NCBI GenBank assembly: GCA_910578095.1
Contig: CAJTOZ010000039.1
Coordinates: forward strand, 1 to 12,792
Length of the DNA stretch: 12,792 bases
Source of the DNA: an uncultured Muribaculaceae bacterium
GTDB lineage: Bacteria; Bacteroidota; Bacteroidia; Bacteroidales; Muribaculaceae
Direction: 5' to 3'
Shown: positions 7,701 through 12,792 of the stretch, piece by piece
Position numbering within the stretch: position 1 is the first letter of the stretch
Layout: every line of letters begins with the position of its first letter
Notes under the pieces: model-generated
What the model was told of the DNA's origin: nothing
Seen by the model: the letters and a program-made list of their open reading frames with translations, nothing else
Database searches by the model: none
Made by a program: the position numbers and the translations under genes

Positions 7701-8956
7701 ATGCGAAAGCATTTACCGAAGTCTTGACCGGAGATGTGGTCCGGCTCGGATCTTTCGCGATCTCTGTGGCAGAGGATGCGTCGGTGCTGATGGTATACAG
7801 GCTTGCAGCCATATCAGGATTGCTTGCCTCGCCCGATGCGGACGCATGCCTGCGGGAAAGAGCTGTGGAAGCACTGTTGGGCATGGAGATGGATGTGGAA
7901 GAGCGCTATGAATTGTACGCTATATTCGCGTTGTTCACCGACAGCGAACTCATGGAACGTTATGACGCTCTGGACGGAATTGCCCGACGCGATATCACTC
8001 GGCCGTTCCGCCACCATGAATCCGCGACCACCGGTGTGTCCGATATGCTGATGGCGGGAGCGAATAGCATTCAGGGATATGCCGTAGAGTGCATGGCCTC
8101 CATCTGCCGCTGCGGGGAGTTGCGCCGGAGAGTGTACGGCACTGTCGGGAGCCTGTTCGTGGACATGCCTGTCGAGTTGCAGATCTATACCCTGTGGTGC
8201 ATGTCCAAGTCGCCGGCGTTCGATGAGGCGTTGTTCCCGGATCTGCTTTCCCTGGCTGCCGGCCCCGGCACGGGCCTGTTTGTTCCGGCAGTAATTCCCC
8301 AACTGGCGGCATTCTATTGGTACACCCGTCCGGAGCTTCTTCTGGACCATTTCGAAAATGCACATCCCGGGGAAGATAATGCCGGAGTGCTGCCCCGCAT
8401 ACTGTTTTTCGGCACAGCCCACGAGCCGTCAGGCGCGCAGTCCCGCAAGCTGCTCGGCTCGATGATGGAAAGCGAAGATGCAGCCCACATAGCCGGGCTT
8501 GTGAAAGTGGCGCTGGAATATCTCCACGATGCCGACTATGCTGTGGCAGCACGTGATATAGTGCTGCGCTACCTTCGGGACACGCGTCCCTCCATTGCCG
8601 ATGCCTACCGCTCCGGGCTGAGGCATCTCGGCCCCGGCGATTTTGCCGTCTTCGCTGCCAGGATGGATGTGGATCCCATTCTGCGCGGGAATGAGGGCGG
8701 CGATGCCACCGACTATCTCTCCCGTTGCGTGGCGCTTAGGCCGGCCGATTGCTTCGGGCAGCTCCGCAACCTTGTGTCGCAGGGCGACGGGGACAATCAT
8801 TATGGCCGTAGCGAGACTGCCGAACTGTTGTTTTCGGTGTACAGGCATTTCCGCGAAACCGAGGACGGCGCCATGATGGAAGAGATAATGGATTTGTTCG
8901 ATACACTCACAGCCTCCGGCGACTACGGTATGCGCTGCGTTCTTGACAGTCTGTGA
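4751..8956 (+). CDS. Giant STAND/NACHT-like ATPase with N-terminal PD-(D/E)XK (DUF4365-like) region; candidate defence protein
   Basis: This 1401-residue cytoplasmic protein has three parts. Residues about 20-135 look like a restriction-endonuclease-fold domain of the DUF4365/Mrr/DUF4297 type: E27, NIDGDI (D59, D61), VQLK (Q78, K80) and a late FYWKYI strand. Residues about 205-500 are a P-loop STAND NTPase. It has Walker A GDAGCGKS (233-240), Walker B VIVIDQID (286-293), a VVVSCRDFD sensor-like strand, and the FFHQTFYEYVVA motif (480-491) typical of the winged-helix end of NACHT-like proteins. Residues about 500-1401 are Leu/Ala-rich helical sequence resembling HEAT/ARM-like repeats, which in STAND proteins often sense a ligand. 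This order (effector, switch, sensor) is that of Avs and other antiviral STAND proteins, but no named family could be assigned by eye. Starts at 4751 (overlapping the symporter by 17 bp), 4778 or 4787 are all possible. The recombinase gene follows directly. Confidence 0.8.
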   Translation: MDVSAEGRAMDGMSLFPVGKDSYLQAELDKAARICVDRILFRSGAKPHLTEEDKRANIDGDIMLLDSAGCVTARITVQLKHYPAADRGRAVYSVPASLPGYAARCRNEVVMLIAADEEEECFYWKYIDDDFIEECASKGVQNSYTYHFQDHERADAGNIGSVVERWREICRCKIALCRSIRDDAEKTLDAMRAAFKAVPRELYGCPGSHIVRPEEQRLYEAVGSSSGLVLLTGDAGCGKSVMLSGMIDRLEAAGERVLPLKADMMAKGMASASVIDTLVSMLAPTVIVIDQIDALSQSMSADRSHLNDIMALIGRSALRQGRNVRVVVSCRDFDLSNDPALSTLERSEGCVRIRVGLLPAEDVAKIVPEAGDGRFAEMLTLPQNLDIYCRVRASGGGDGRGILSRIDLYDELWRSVICCKSASGGLEPSEVETVVQDLAMAMEAEGSLCVEYNGDAATLRVVEFLKSEGIVAGSGMMVRFFHQTFYEYVVARSCAVRGESPVAGMLAGHQGLFVRSRIKFVCDYLRRKSPQLYRADLLRLTSVSVRPHLRLMTMGMFAEHEELLRAEKSLVATLRRTDPELFHAFVGQVRAPRVLEFVLSIIGADIADMRSGDDLFGAVCALCERNIDSSPREVADMIASVADTSARLTLARRGLRVAATAYAEEAVCALYREAGHTMKSWQQMHCLERAAAVNPVFAAEVLEPLLVEAVKENRRRRDHSDLSIRELADNVCAPLMDASPWVLFDMLLRVVRTAGSAVFFRFNSEDGADRVPAMMAAVLTARTADEPARVRARVAELLAAGDVPCARVAMEVMAVAPDVFVPEFMALMEDAAAVGRLLDGYATRYHLHELIKKAYRACDVRARQRYRELSAAFTGDRDRKPHLGREWGQRLYPWSGYFRWLLYSATPCDDYPAEVRRDYLALERQYAPWGAPSRPQHSVTAGIVCSGTLVSPSVYRRMSVRAWRKSFRCDSRRLHDRYFSPHDHAKAFTEVLTGDVVRLGSFAISVAEDASVLMVYRLAAISGLLASPDADACLRERAVEALLGMEMDVEERYELYAIFALFTDSELMERYDALDGIARRDITRPFRHHESATTGVSDMLMAGANSIQGYAVECMASICRCGELRRRVYGTVGSLFVDMPVELQIYTLWCMSKSPAFDEALFPDLLSLAAGPGTGLFVPAVIPQLAAFYWYTRPELLLDHFENAHPGEDNAGVLPRILFFGTAHEPSGAQSRKLLGSMMESEDAAHIAGLVKVALEYLHDADYAVAARDIVLRYLRDTRPSIADAYRSGLRHLGPGDFAVFAARMDVDPILRGNEGGDATDYLSRCVALRPADCFGQLRNLVSQGDGDNHYGRSETAELLFSVYRHFRETEDGAMMEEIMDLFDTLTASGDYGMRCVLDSL

Positions 8957-8996
8957 CATGCTGTGCGGCCTCCCGAGGCTACAACTTTCATCCAAT

Positions 8997-9914
8997 ATGT
9001 GCGTATCTTACGAAATCTCCATTTCCGACACTTCTTCCCTCCTCGATTTTATTGACACCGTATCCGACCATCTCACAGCCACCGGGCGTCCGGGCAGTGC
9101 GTGTGCCTACCGCAGCCTGGCCGCAAGCCTCCGGCGGCTGATGTCCGGCGCCCGGCCGCTCGGACAGGAATTTGTGCGTACCTACGCCGAGGCCCTGCTC
9201 CGCAGCGCTGTGTGCCGCAACACGCTGTCGTTCTACATGCGGCTGCTGCGTACTGCACTCAACCGGGCTTATGATGCCGGAGGCATCGACGAAATTCCCG
9301 CGCCGTGGTTTCGCGGCGTATATACCGGTTTCGACCGCACCCGCAAGCGGGCGGTGTCGGTGGAGAGCATGCGCCGCATTGCTTCGGTTGCGCTGCCTCC
9401 TGACAGCCGGCTGGCACTTGCCAGGGATATCTTCATGTTTTGTTTCTATGCCCGCGGCATGGCCTTTGTCGATGCCATAATGCTTACCCGCGACAATATC
9501 ACGGATAGGCAGATAGAGTATTGCCGCCGCAAGACCGGACGCCGTCTGCGCATAGGGTTGCACGATAAGTTGCGCGGCATAATATGCCGCTATGCCTCGC
9601 CGGAATCGGTGTATGTTTTTCCCGTGCTCGGGGGCGGGCCGTCGGCCGAGCTGTACCGCAGCTACCGAAGCGCTCTCGGTAGCTACAATCTGCGTCTTAA
9701 GCGTCTTGCCGCCATGGCAGGGGTGGATGAGGTGCTCACTTCCTATACGCCGCGGCATTCCTGGGCTACCATCGCACGGGACCACGATGTGCCGATAAAG
9801 GTGATAAGCGAGGGTATGGGCCACGACTCGGAACTCACCACACGCATCTATCTCGCTTCCATAGCCGATAGCGAAGTGGACAGAGCCAACGGCTGCGTGG
9901 CCGATCTGATATGA
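8997..9914 (+). CDS. Tyrosine site-specific recombinase (integrase/invertase family)
   Basis: From ATG 8997 the protein has 305 residues. The N-terminal part (10-100) is a SAM-like core-binding domain; the C-terminal part (115-305) is the catalytic domain. Catalytic residues can be placed: R153 (FYARGM), K179 (RRKTG), R253 in TPRHSWAT, H276 in GMGHDS and the nucleophile Y285 (TTRIYL). The usual first His of the HxxR box is Tyr250, a variant common in Bacteroidota recombinases to my knowledge. All other essential residues are present, so it is probably active. It begins 40 bp after the STAND gene; earlier starts exist at 8943 (TTG, overlapping) and 8958. Enzymes of this type either integrate elements or invert promoters. 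The lox-like inverted sites beyond uvrA2 make it a candidate invertase. It converges on uvrA2 with a 22-bp gap. Confidence 0.88.
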   Translation: MCVSYEISISDTSSLLDFIDTVSDHLTATGRPGSACAYRSLAASLRRLMSGARPLGQEFVRTYAEALLRSAVCRNTLSFYMRLLRTALNRAYDAGGIDEIPAPWFRGVYTGFDRTRKRAVSVESMRRIASVALPPDSRLALARDIFMFCFYARGMAFVDAIMLTRDNITDRQIEYCRRKTGRRLRIGLHDKLRGIICRYASPESVYVFPVLGGGPSAELYRSYRSALGSYNLRLKRLAAMAGVDEVLTSYTPRHSWATIARDHDVPIKVISEGMGHDSELTTRIYLASIADSEVDRANGCVADLI

Positions 9915-9936
9915 CGGAGCCATCGGGGCACGGTGC

Positions 9937-12429
9937 TCACAGGTATTTTCCTGTGACGCTCTCCCTGCTGGCCTTTATCTGCGCCGGTGTGCCGGTGGCC
10001 ACTATGCGTCCGCCGGATATGCCGCCGCCGGGACCCATGTCGATGATGTAGTTGGCGTTGCGGATCACATCGAGATCGTGTTCTATCACTATGATTGTGG
10101 CACCGGCCTCGATAAGATGGCGGAACACCTCAAGCAATTTCACCACATCCAGCGGATGCAACCCTATGGTGGGCTCGTCGAACACAAATACGGCGTTGTC
10201 CTGCTCCCGACCCATTTCGGATGCAAGTTTCAGGCGCTGTGCTTCTCCTCCCGACAGGCTTGGCGTGGCCTCGCCCAAAGTAAGATAGCCGAGGCCTAAG
10301 GTGTTGAGGGTAGTGATGCGCGATGCCACGCTCTTGAAATCGGAGCACATGTGCATGGCGTTGCTGATGTCGGCTTCCATGAGCTGCGGTAGGGAAAAAG
10401 ATGCACCGTTGCGGCAATGGCAATGAATCAATGATGCTTCTCTGGAATATCTCGACCCTCGGCATTCCGGACACGGGATGTCGATATCGGGCAGAAACTG
10501 CACGTCGAGGCTCACGCTGCCGGTGCCATCACACACAGGGCAGCGCAGCCTACCCGTGTTGTAGGAGAAGTCGCCGGCTTTGTATCCACGCTCTTTCGCT
10601 TCGCCGGTGCGGGCAAAGATCTTGCGCAGGTCGTCGTGGACGTTGGCATACGTGGCCACCGTTGAGCGCACGTTGGCGCCGATGGGAGTAGAGTCTATGA
10701 GCTTTACGAGGCCGATGCCCGGCGCGTGTATGCTCCTGACGTGCGTCGGCGCCGTTGTGCCGGCGATTGCCGCTTCCAGTGCCGGCACAAGGCTTTCGAG
10801 AATGAGTGTTGTCTTTCCGGAGCCGGAAACGCCGGTCACTACCGTCAGCCTGCCCTTGGGAATGGAAACCTCAAGCGGTGCCACAGTGTGAATGGCACCG
10901 GTGGAGAGCGTGATGGCGCCTTTTGAGAATATATCGTTGTCGTCCACGGCCGGGATTACAGTGGCTGCAGCCTCCTCTCGCATGAAAGGGCCGATGACGG
11001 AGGCGCTGTCGCTCTCGATATCGGCCACGGAACCCTGTGCCACTATCCGGCCGCCATCGCTGCCCGCTCCGGGCCCCATCTCCACTATCCAGTCGGCATG
11101 CCGGAGTATGCGGGTGTCGTGGTCGACAAGCACCACGGAATTGCCATCGGCCACAAGGTCGTCCATCACACCCGTCAGGCCGTCTATATTGGCGGGGTGC
11201 AGCCCGATGGAAGGCTCGTCGAGAACGTAGAGCACGCCGGTGGTGCGGTTGCGCACAACCCGCGCGAGCTGCATCCTCTGCCGTTCGCCGGTCGACAGTG
11301 TGGCCGAGGCGCGGTCGAGGCTCAGATAGCCGAGACCCAGGTCGATGAGGCGCCGTGAGGTCGACAGAAAGGCGTCGCAGATACCTGTAGCCATCGGGCG
11401 CATCTCTTCCGGAAGAGTGTCGGGCACATGCCGCACCCATGATATACACTGTTCCAGCGTCATGGTGCATACCATGTCCAGGCCTATGCCATCGATGCGT
11501 GGCGCGCGGGCGGCTTCGGAGAGGCGTGTGCCGTGGCACGCGGGGCATACATCGCTGCGCAGAAAACGCTCCACGCGTTTCATGCCCTTCTCGTCGGTCA
11601 CCTTGCTCAATGCGTTTTCCACGGTGCGCACCGCGCTGTAGTAAGTGAAATCGAGTTCGGTTGCCTGATCGGAGTTTTTCGGTCGGTAAAGGATGTGTTT
11701 CTTCTCGGCAGGACCGTTGAACACGATGTCGCGTTCCTTTGGTGTGAGCTGATTGAACGGCACGTCGGTGCGCACGCCCATTTCGCGGCACACATCTGTC
11801 ATGAGCGACCACATCAATGAATTCCAGGGTGCCACCGCTCCCTCGTCGATGGTCTTGCTTTCGTCGGGCACGAGCGTGGAAAGGTCTACGGCCATCACCG
11901 TGCCCGTGCCACCGCACTTTTTGCACGCGCCCGCGCTGTTGAACGACAGATCTTCGGCCGACGGACCATAAAATCGGAAACCGCAATGGTCGCACACAAG
12001 CTCTTTCTCGGCCGCTACGTCAAGAGTGGGCGTGTGGTAGTGGCCGCAGTGCGGGCAGCGGTGCGAGGCAAGGCGGGAGAACATCAGCCGGAGGCTGTTC
12101 AGGAGCTCGGTGCCGGTTCCGAAAGTGCTTCTGATGCCCGGCACGCCTGGCCGCTGATGCAAAGCGATAGCCGCCGGCACATGCAGCACTTCGTCGACAT
12201 TAGCCCGCGGAGCCTGTGTCATCCTTCGGCGGGTGTATGTGGACAGCGAGTCGAGATAGCGCCGGGAGCCCTCGGCATATAGCACACCGAGCGCCAGAGA
12301 CGACTTTCCCGACCCCGACACGCCGGCTATACCCACGATATGGTTGAGGGGTATGTCTACATTGATGTTTTTGAGATTGTGGACTTTGGCTCCGGCCACA
12401 TGTATCTTATCCGGTTTTGTTTCCGACAT
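9937..12429 (-). CDS. uvrA: UvrA2-type (class II) UvrA ATPase lacking the UvrB-binding domain
   Basis: This 830-residue protein is a complete tandem ABC ATPase of the UvrA family. It has Walker A GVSGSGKSS (36-44) and GVSGSGKTT (533-541), signature motifs LSTGERQR (378-385) and LSGGEAQR (725-732), and Walker B strands VLDEPSIGLH (402-411) and VFDEPTIGLH (749-758). Zinc-type CxxC pairs lie at 125/128, 146/149, 169/172, 295/298, 630/633 and 653/656. Housekeeping UvrA is about 940 residues and has roughly 130 residues between RCP and the first zinc module, which bind UvrB. Here only about 20 residues remain. That is the hallmark of UvrA2/DrrC-like paralogues, linked to DNA damage tolerance or resistance to DNA-binding drugs rather than normal excision repair. 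The degenerate first signature (STGE for SGGE) also fits. An A-rich stretch precedes the start at 12429. No canonical promoter lies in the fixed upstream 98 bp, whereas the adjacent invertible promoter could face it. Confidence 0.92.
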   Translation of the reverse strand: MSETKPDKIHVAGAKVHNLKNINVDIPLNHIVGIAGVSGSGKSSLALGVLYAEGSRRYLDSLSTYTRRRMTQAPRANVDEVLHVPAAIALHQRPGVPGIRSTFGTGTELLNSLRLMFSRLASHRCPHCGHYHTPTLDVAAEKELVCDHCGFRFYGPSAEDLSFNSAGACKKCGGTGTVMAVDLSTLVPDESKTIDEGAVAPWNSLMWSLMTDVCREMGVRTDVPFNQLTPKERDIVFNGPAEKKHILYRPKNSDQATELDFTYYSAVRTVENALSKVTDEKGMKRVERFLRSDVCPACHGTRLSEAARAPRIDGIGLDMVCTMTLEQCISWVRHVPDTLPEEMRPMATGICDAFLSTSRRLIDLGLGYLSLDRASATLSTGERQRMQLARVVRNRTTGVLYVLDEPSIGLHPANIDGLTGVMDDLVADGNSVVLVDHDTRILRHADWIVEMGPGAGSDGGRIVAQGSVADIESDSASVIGPFMREEAAATVIPAVDDNDIFSKGAITLSTGAIHTVAPLEVSIPKGRLTVVTGVSGSGKTTLILESLVPALEAAIAGTTAPTHVRSIHAPGIGLVKLIDSTPIGANVRSTVATYANVHDDLRKIFARTGEAKERGYKAGDFSYNTGRLRCPVCDGTGSVSLDVQFLPDIDIPCPECRGSRYSREASLIHCHCRNGASFSLPQLMEADISNAMHMCSDFKSVASRITTLNTLGLGYLTLGEATPSLSGGEAQRLKLASEMGREQDNAVFVFDEPTIGLHPLDVVKLLEVFRHLIEAGATIIVIEHDLDVIRNANYIIDMGPGGGISGGRIVATGTPAQIKASRESVTGKYL

Positions 12430-12527
12430 GGCTCTCGTTTGTTTGGCGTTTGTGCATTATATATAACGTTCCGGCATGCCTCAAAGTATCTCAACATTCA
12501 CTTGCCGCGGCTGAAAAACACCGGAAG

Positions 12528-12557
12528 CCTTGCATCTCCTATGTATGAGATGCAAGG
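12528..12557 (+). repeat. Recombination site A (lox-like, left)
   Basis: The arm CCTTGCATCTC (12528-12538) is followed by core CTATGTAT (12539-12546) and arm GAGATGCAAGG (12547-12557). The two arms are perfect 11-bp reverse complements. The core is not a palindrome and so gives the site a direction. Two recombinase-binding arms around a 6-8 bp crossover core is the standard layout of tyrosine-recombinase sites such as loxP. Confidence 0.85.
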
Positions 12558-12573
12558 TAGTGCGCGTGGCGGA

Positions 12574-12638
12574 TGAGAAAACAGGATCAGGCAATCGGCT
12601 ATGCTTCAGGGCGATGTCGGATTGTCGCTGTTTTCTCA
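12574..12638. repeat. Two-part stem-loop inside the invertible segment
   Basis: The outer stem pairs TGAGAAAACAG (12574-12584) with CTGTTTTCTCA (12628-12638), 11 bp perfect. Nested inside, GGCAATC (12590-12596) pairs with GATTGTC (12620-12626) with one G-U pair. It lies behind the rightward promoter and flips with it. A pyrimidine-rich stretch with short T-runs follows on the right. It may be a terminator insulating the promoter from read-through, or a binding site for an accessory protein. Its function is unknown. Confidence 0.55.
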
Positions 12639-12696
12639 ATCGCTTTCTTTCGTGCTTTGAAAAAATTCACATTTCCGAGCTATAATATTTTAGTGC

Positions 12697-12727
12697 TTTG
12701 TCAATCCAATAATTATCATTAACTTTG
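12697..12727 (+). promoter_or_regulatory. Consensus Bacteroidota promoter inside the invertible segment, facing right
   Basis: TTTG (12697-12700), a spacer of exactly 19 nt, then TAACTTTG (12720-12727) match the Bacteroidota -33/-7 consensus TTTG-N19-TAnnTTTG without a mismatch. The start of transcription is expected around 12733-12735, immediately before site B. AT-rich sequence (12681-12691) lies upstream, as at strong promoters. No minus-strand equivalent exists between the two sites, so the segment carries a single directional promoter. Confidence 0.85.
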
Positions 12728-12737
12728 CAGGCGGAAG

Positions 12738-12767
12738 CCTTGCATCTCATACATAGGAGATGCAGCC
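12738..12767 (-). repeat. Recombination site B (lox-like, right, inverted)
   Basis: The arm CCTTGCATCTC (12738-12748) is followed by core ATACATAG (12749-12756), the exact reverse complement of site A's core, and arm GAGATGCAGCC (12757-12767). The outer arm departs from symmetry in its last three bases (GCC for AGG). Site B is therefore site A in reverse orientation with 27 of 30 bases identical. Confidence 0.85.
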
Positions 12768-12792
12768 CGCATGCGCAATGCTTGCCGGCGCC

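Larger units (their letters stand above)
12528..12767. mobile_element. Predicted invertible promoter element (phase-variation switch)
   Basis: Two sites in inverted orientation (A 12528-12557, B 12738-12767) bound 180 bp that contains one strong promoter and no gene. Seen directly: 27 bp of perfect inverted identity (12531-12557 against 12738-12764), and opposite 8-bp cores. Established: tyrosine recombinases acting on inverted sites flip the DNA between them, and Bacteroidota use such flips to turn capsule, restriction and resistance genes on or off. Inferred: in the orientation seen here the promoter drives a gene to the right; after inversion its -7 box would sit at about 12568-12575 facing left. 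Transcription would then start near 12562, giving uvrA2 a leader of roughly 130 nt. Confidence 0.82.
12430..12792. other. Non-coding switch region upstream of uvrA2
   Basis: This 363-base stretch holds no convincing gene. From left to right it contains the uvrA2 5' leader (12430-12527, with an AT-rich tract at 12467-12475), inverted site A, a 180-bp spacer with a stem-loop and a rightward promoter, inverted site B, and 25 bases of flank running off the window. The gene expected to start to the right lies outside the window. Confidence 0.8.

Noticed and set aside
8943..8996. Earlier recombinase starts at 8943 (TTG) and 8958 (ATG)
   Set aside because: They add 13-18 residues without similarity to the recombinase fold. 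ATG 8997 begins directly before the core-binding domain. The choice is not certain.
10871..11995. Second minus-strand open frame of 374 residues within uvrA2
   Set aside because: It is an out-of-frame shadow of uvrA2, Arg/His-rich, and overlaps intact ABC motifs in the true frame.
12657..12686. Sigma70-like pair TTGAAA, 18 nt, TATAAT inside the invertible segment
   Set aside because: It is close to the E. coli consensus, but Bacteroidota sigma factors use TTTG/TAnnTTTG, and a perfect match of that kind lies just downstream. It is probably AT-rich promoter context, though a second start is not excluded.
12528..12767. MITE or small insertion sequence with terminal inverted repeats
   Set aside because: Each end is itself a near-palindrome with an asymmetric 8-bp core, no target-site duplication is seen, and the inside holds a promoter. 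All of this fits a recombinase-flipped switch better than a transposon remnant.

Overview
The window looks like a piece of a Bacteroidota genome, most likely a GC-rich gut Bacteroidales (Muribaculaceae-like). Three things suggest this. Promoter elements follow the Bacteroidota pattern (TTTG, 19 nt, TAnnTTTG). Start codons are preceded by A-rich sequence rather than Shine-Dalgarno motifs. The gene content (GH127 beta-L-arabinofuranosidase, SO_0444-type metal permease with HMA tail, tyrosine recombinase with the TPRHSWAT box) is typical of that group. No database search was possible, so the taxon is an inference.

Layout, left to right: (1) a minus-strand metal-efflux permease with a C-terminal HMA domain (108-1391). 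(2) Divergent from it, a plus-strand run: secreted GH127 glycosidase (1506-3452), a perfect 15-bp inverted repeat, a DAACS/SLC1-family symporter (3541-4767), a very large STAND/NACHT-like ATPase with an N-terminal PD-(D/E)XK/DUF4365-like region (4751-8956) and a tyrosine recombinase (8997-9914). (3) Convergent with the recombinase, a minus-strand UvrA2-type (UvrB-binding-domain-less) excinuclease subunit paralogue (9937-12429). (4) A 363-bp non-coding end (12430-12792).

The non-coding end is the most interesting part. It holds two lox-like sites, each two 11-bp arms around an 8-bp asymmetric core. They lie in opposite orientation and share 27 bp of perfect inverted identity, separated by 180 bp. 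Between them is one textbook Bacteroidota promoter, now pointing right and out of the window. Inverting the segment would aim the same promoter at uvrA2, which has no other recognisable promoter. This looks like an invertible promoter (a phase-variation switch) choosing between UvrA2 and an unseen gene to the right. The tyrosine recombinase on the other side of uvrA2 is the obvious candidate invertase within the window.

A working model, which is inference: a large nuclease-linked STAND ATPase that may be an antiphage or surveillance protein, a site-specific recombinase, a UvrA2 ATPase and a flip-flop promoter form a phase-variable accessory module beside ordinary carbohydrate, transport and metal-homeostasis genes.
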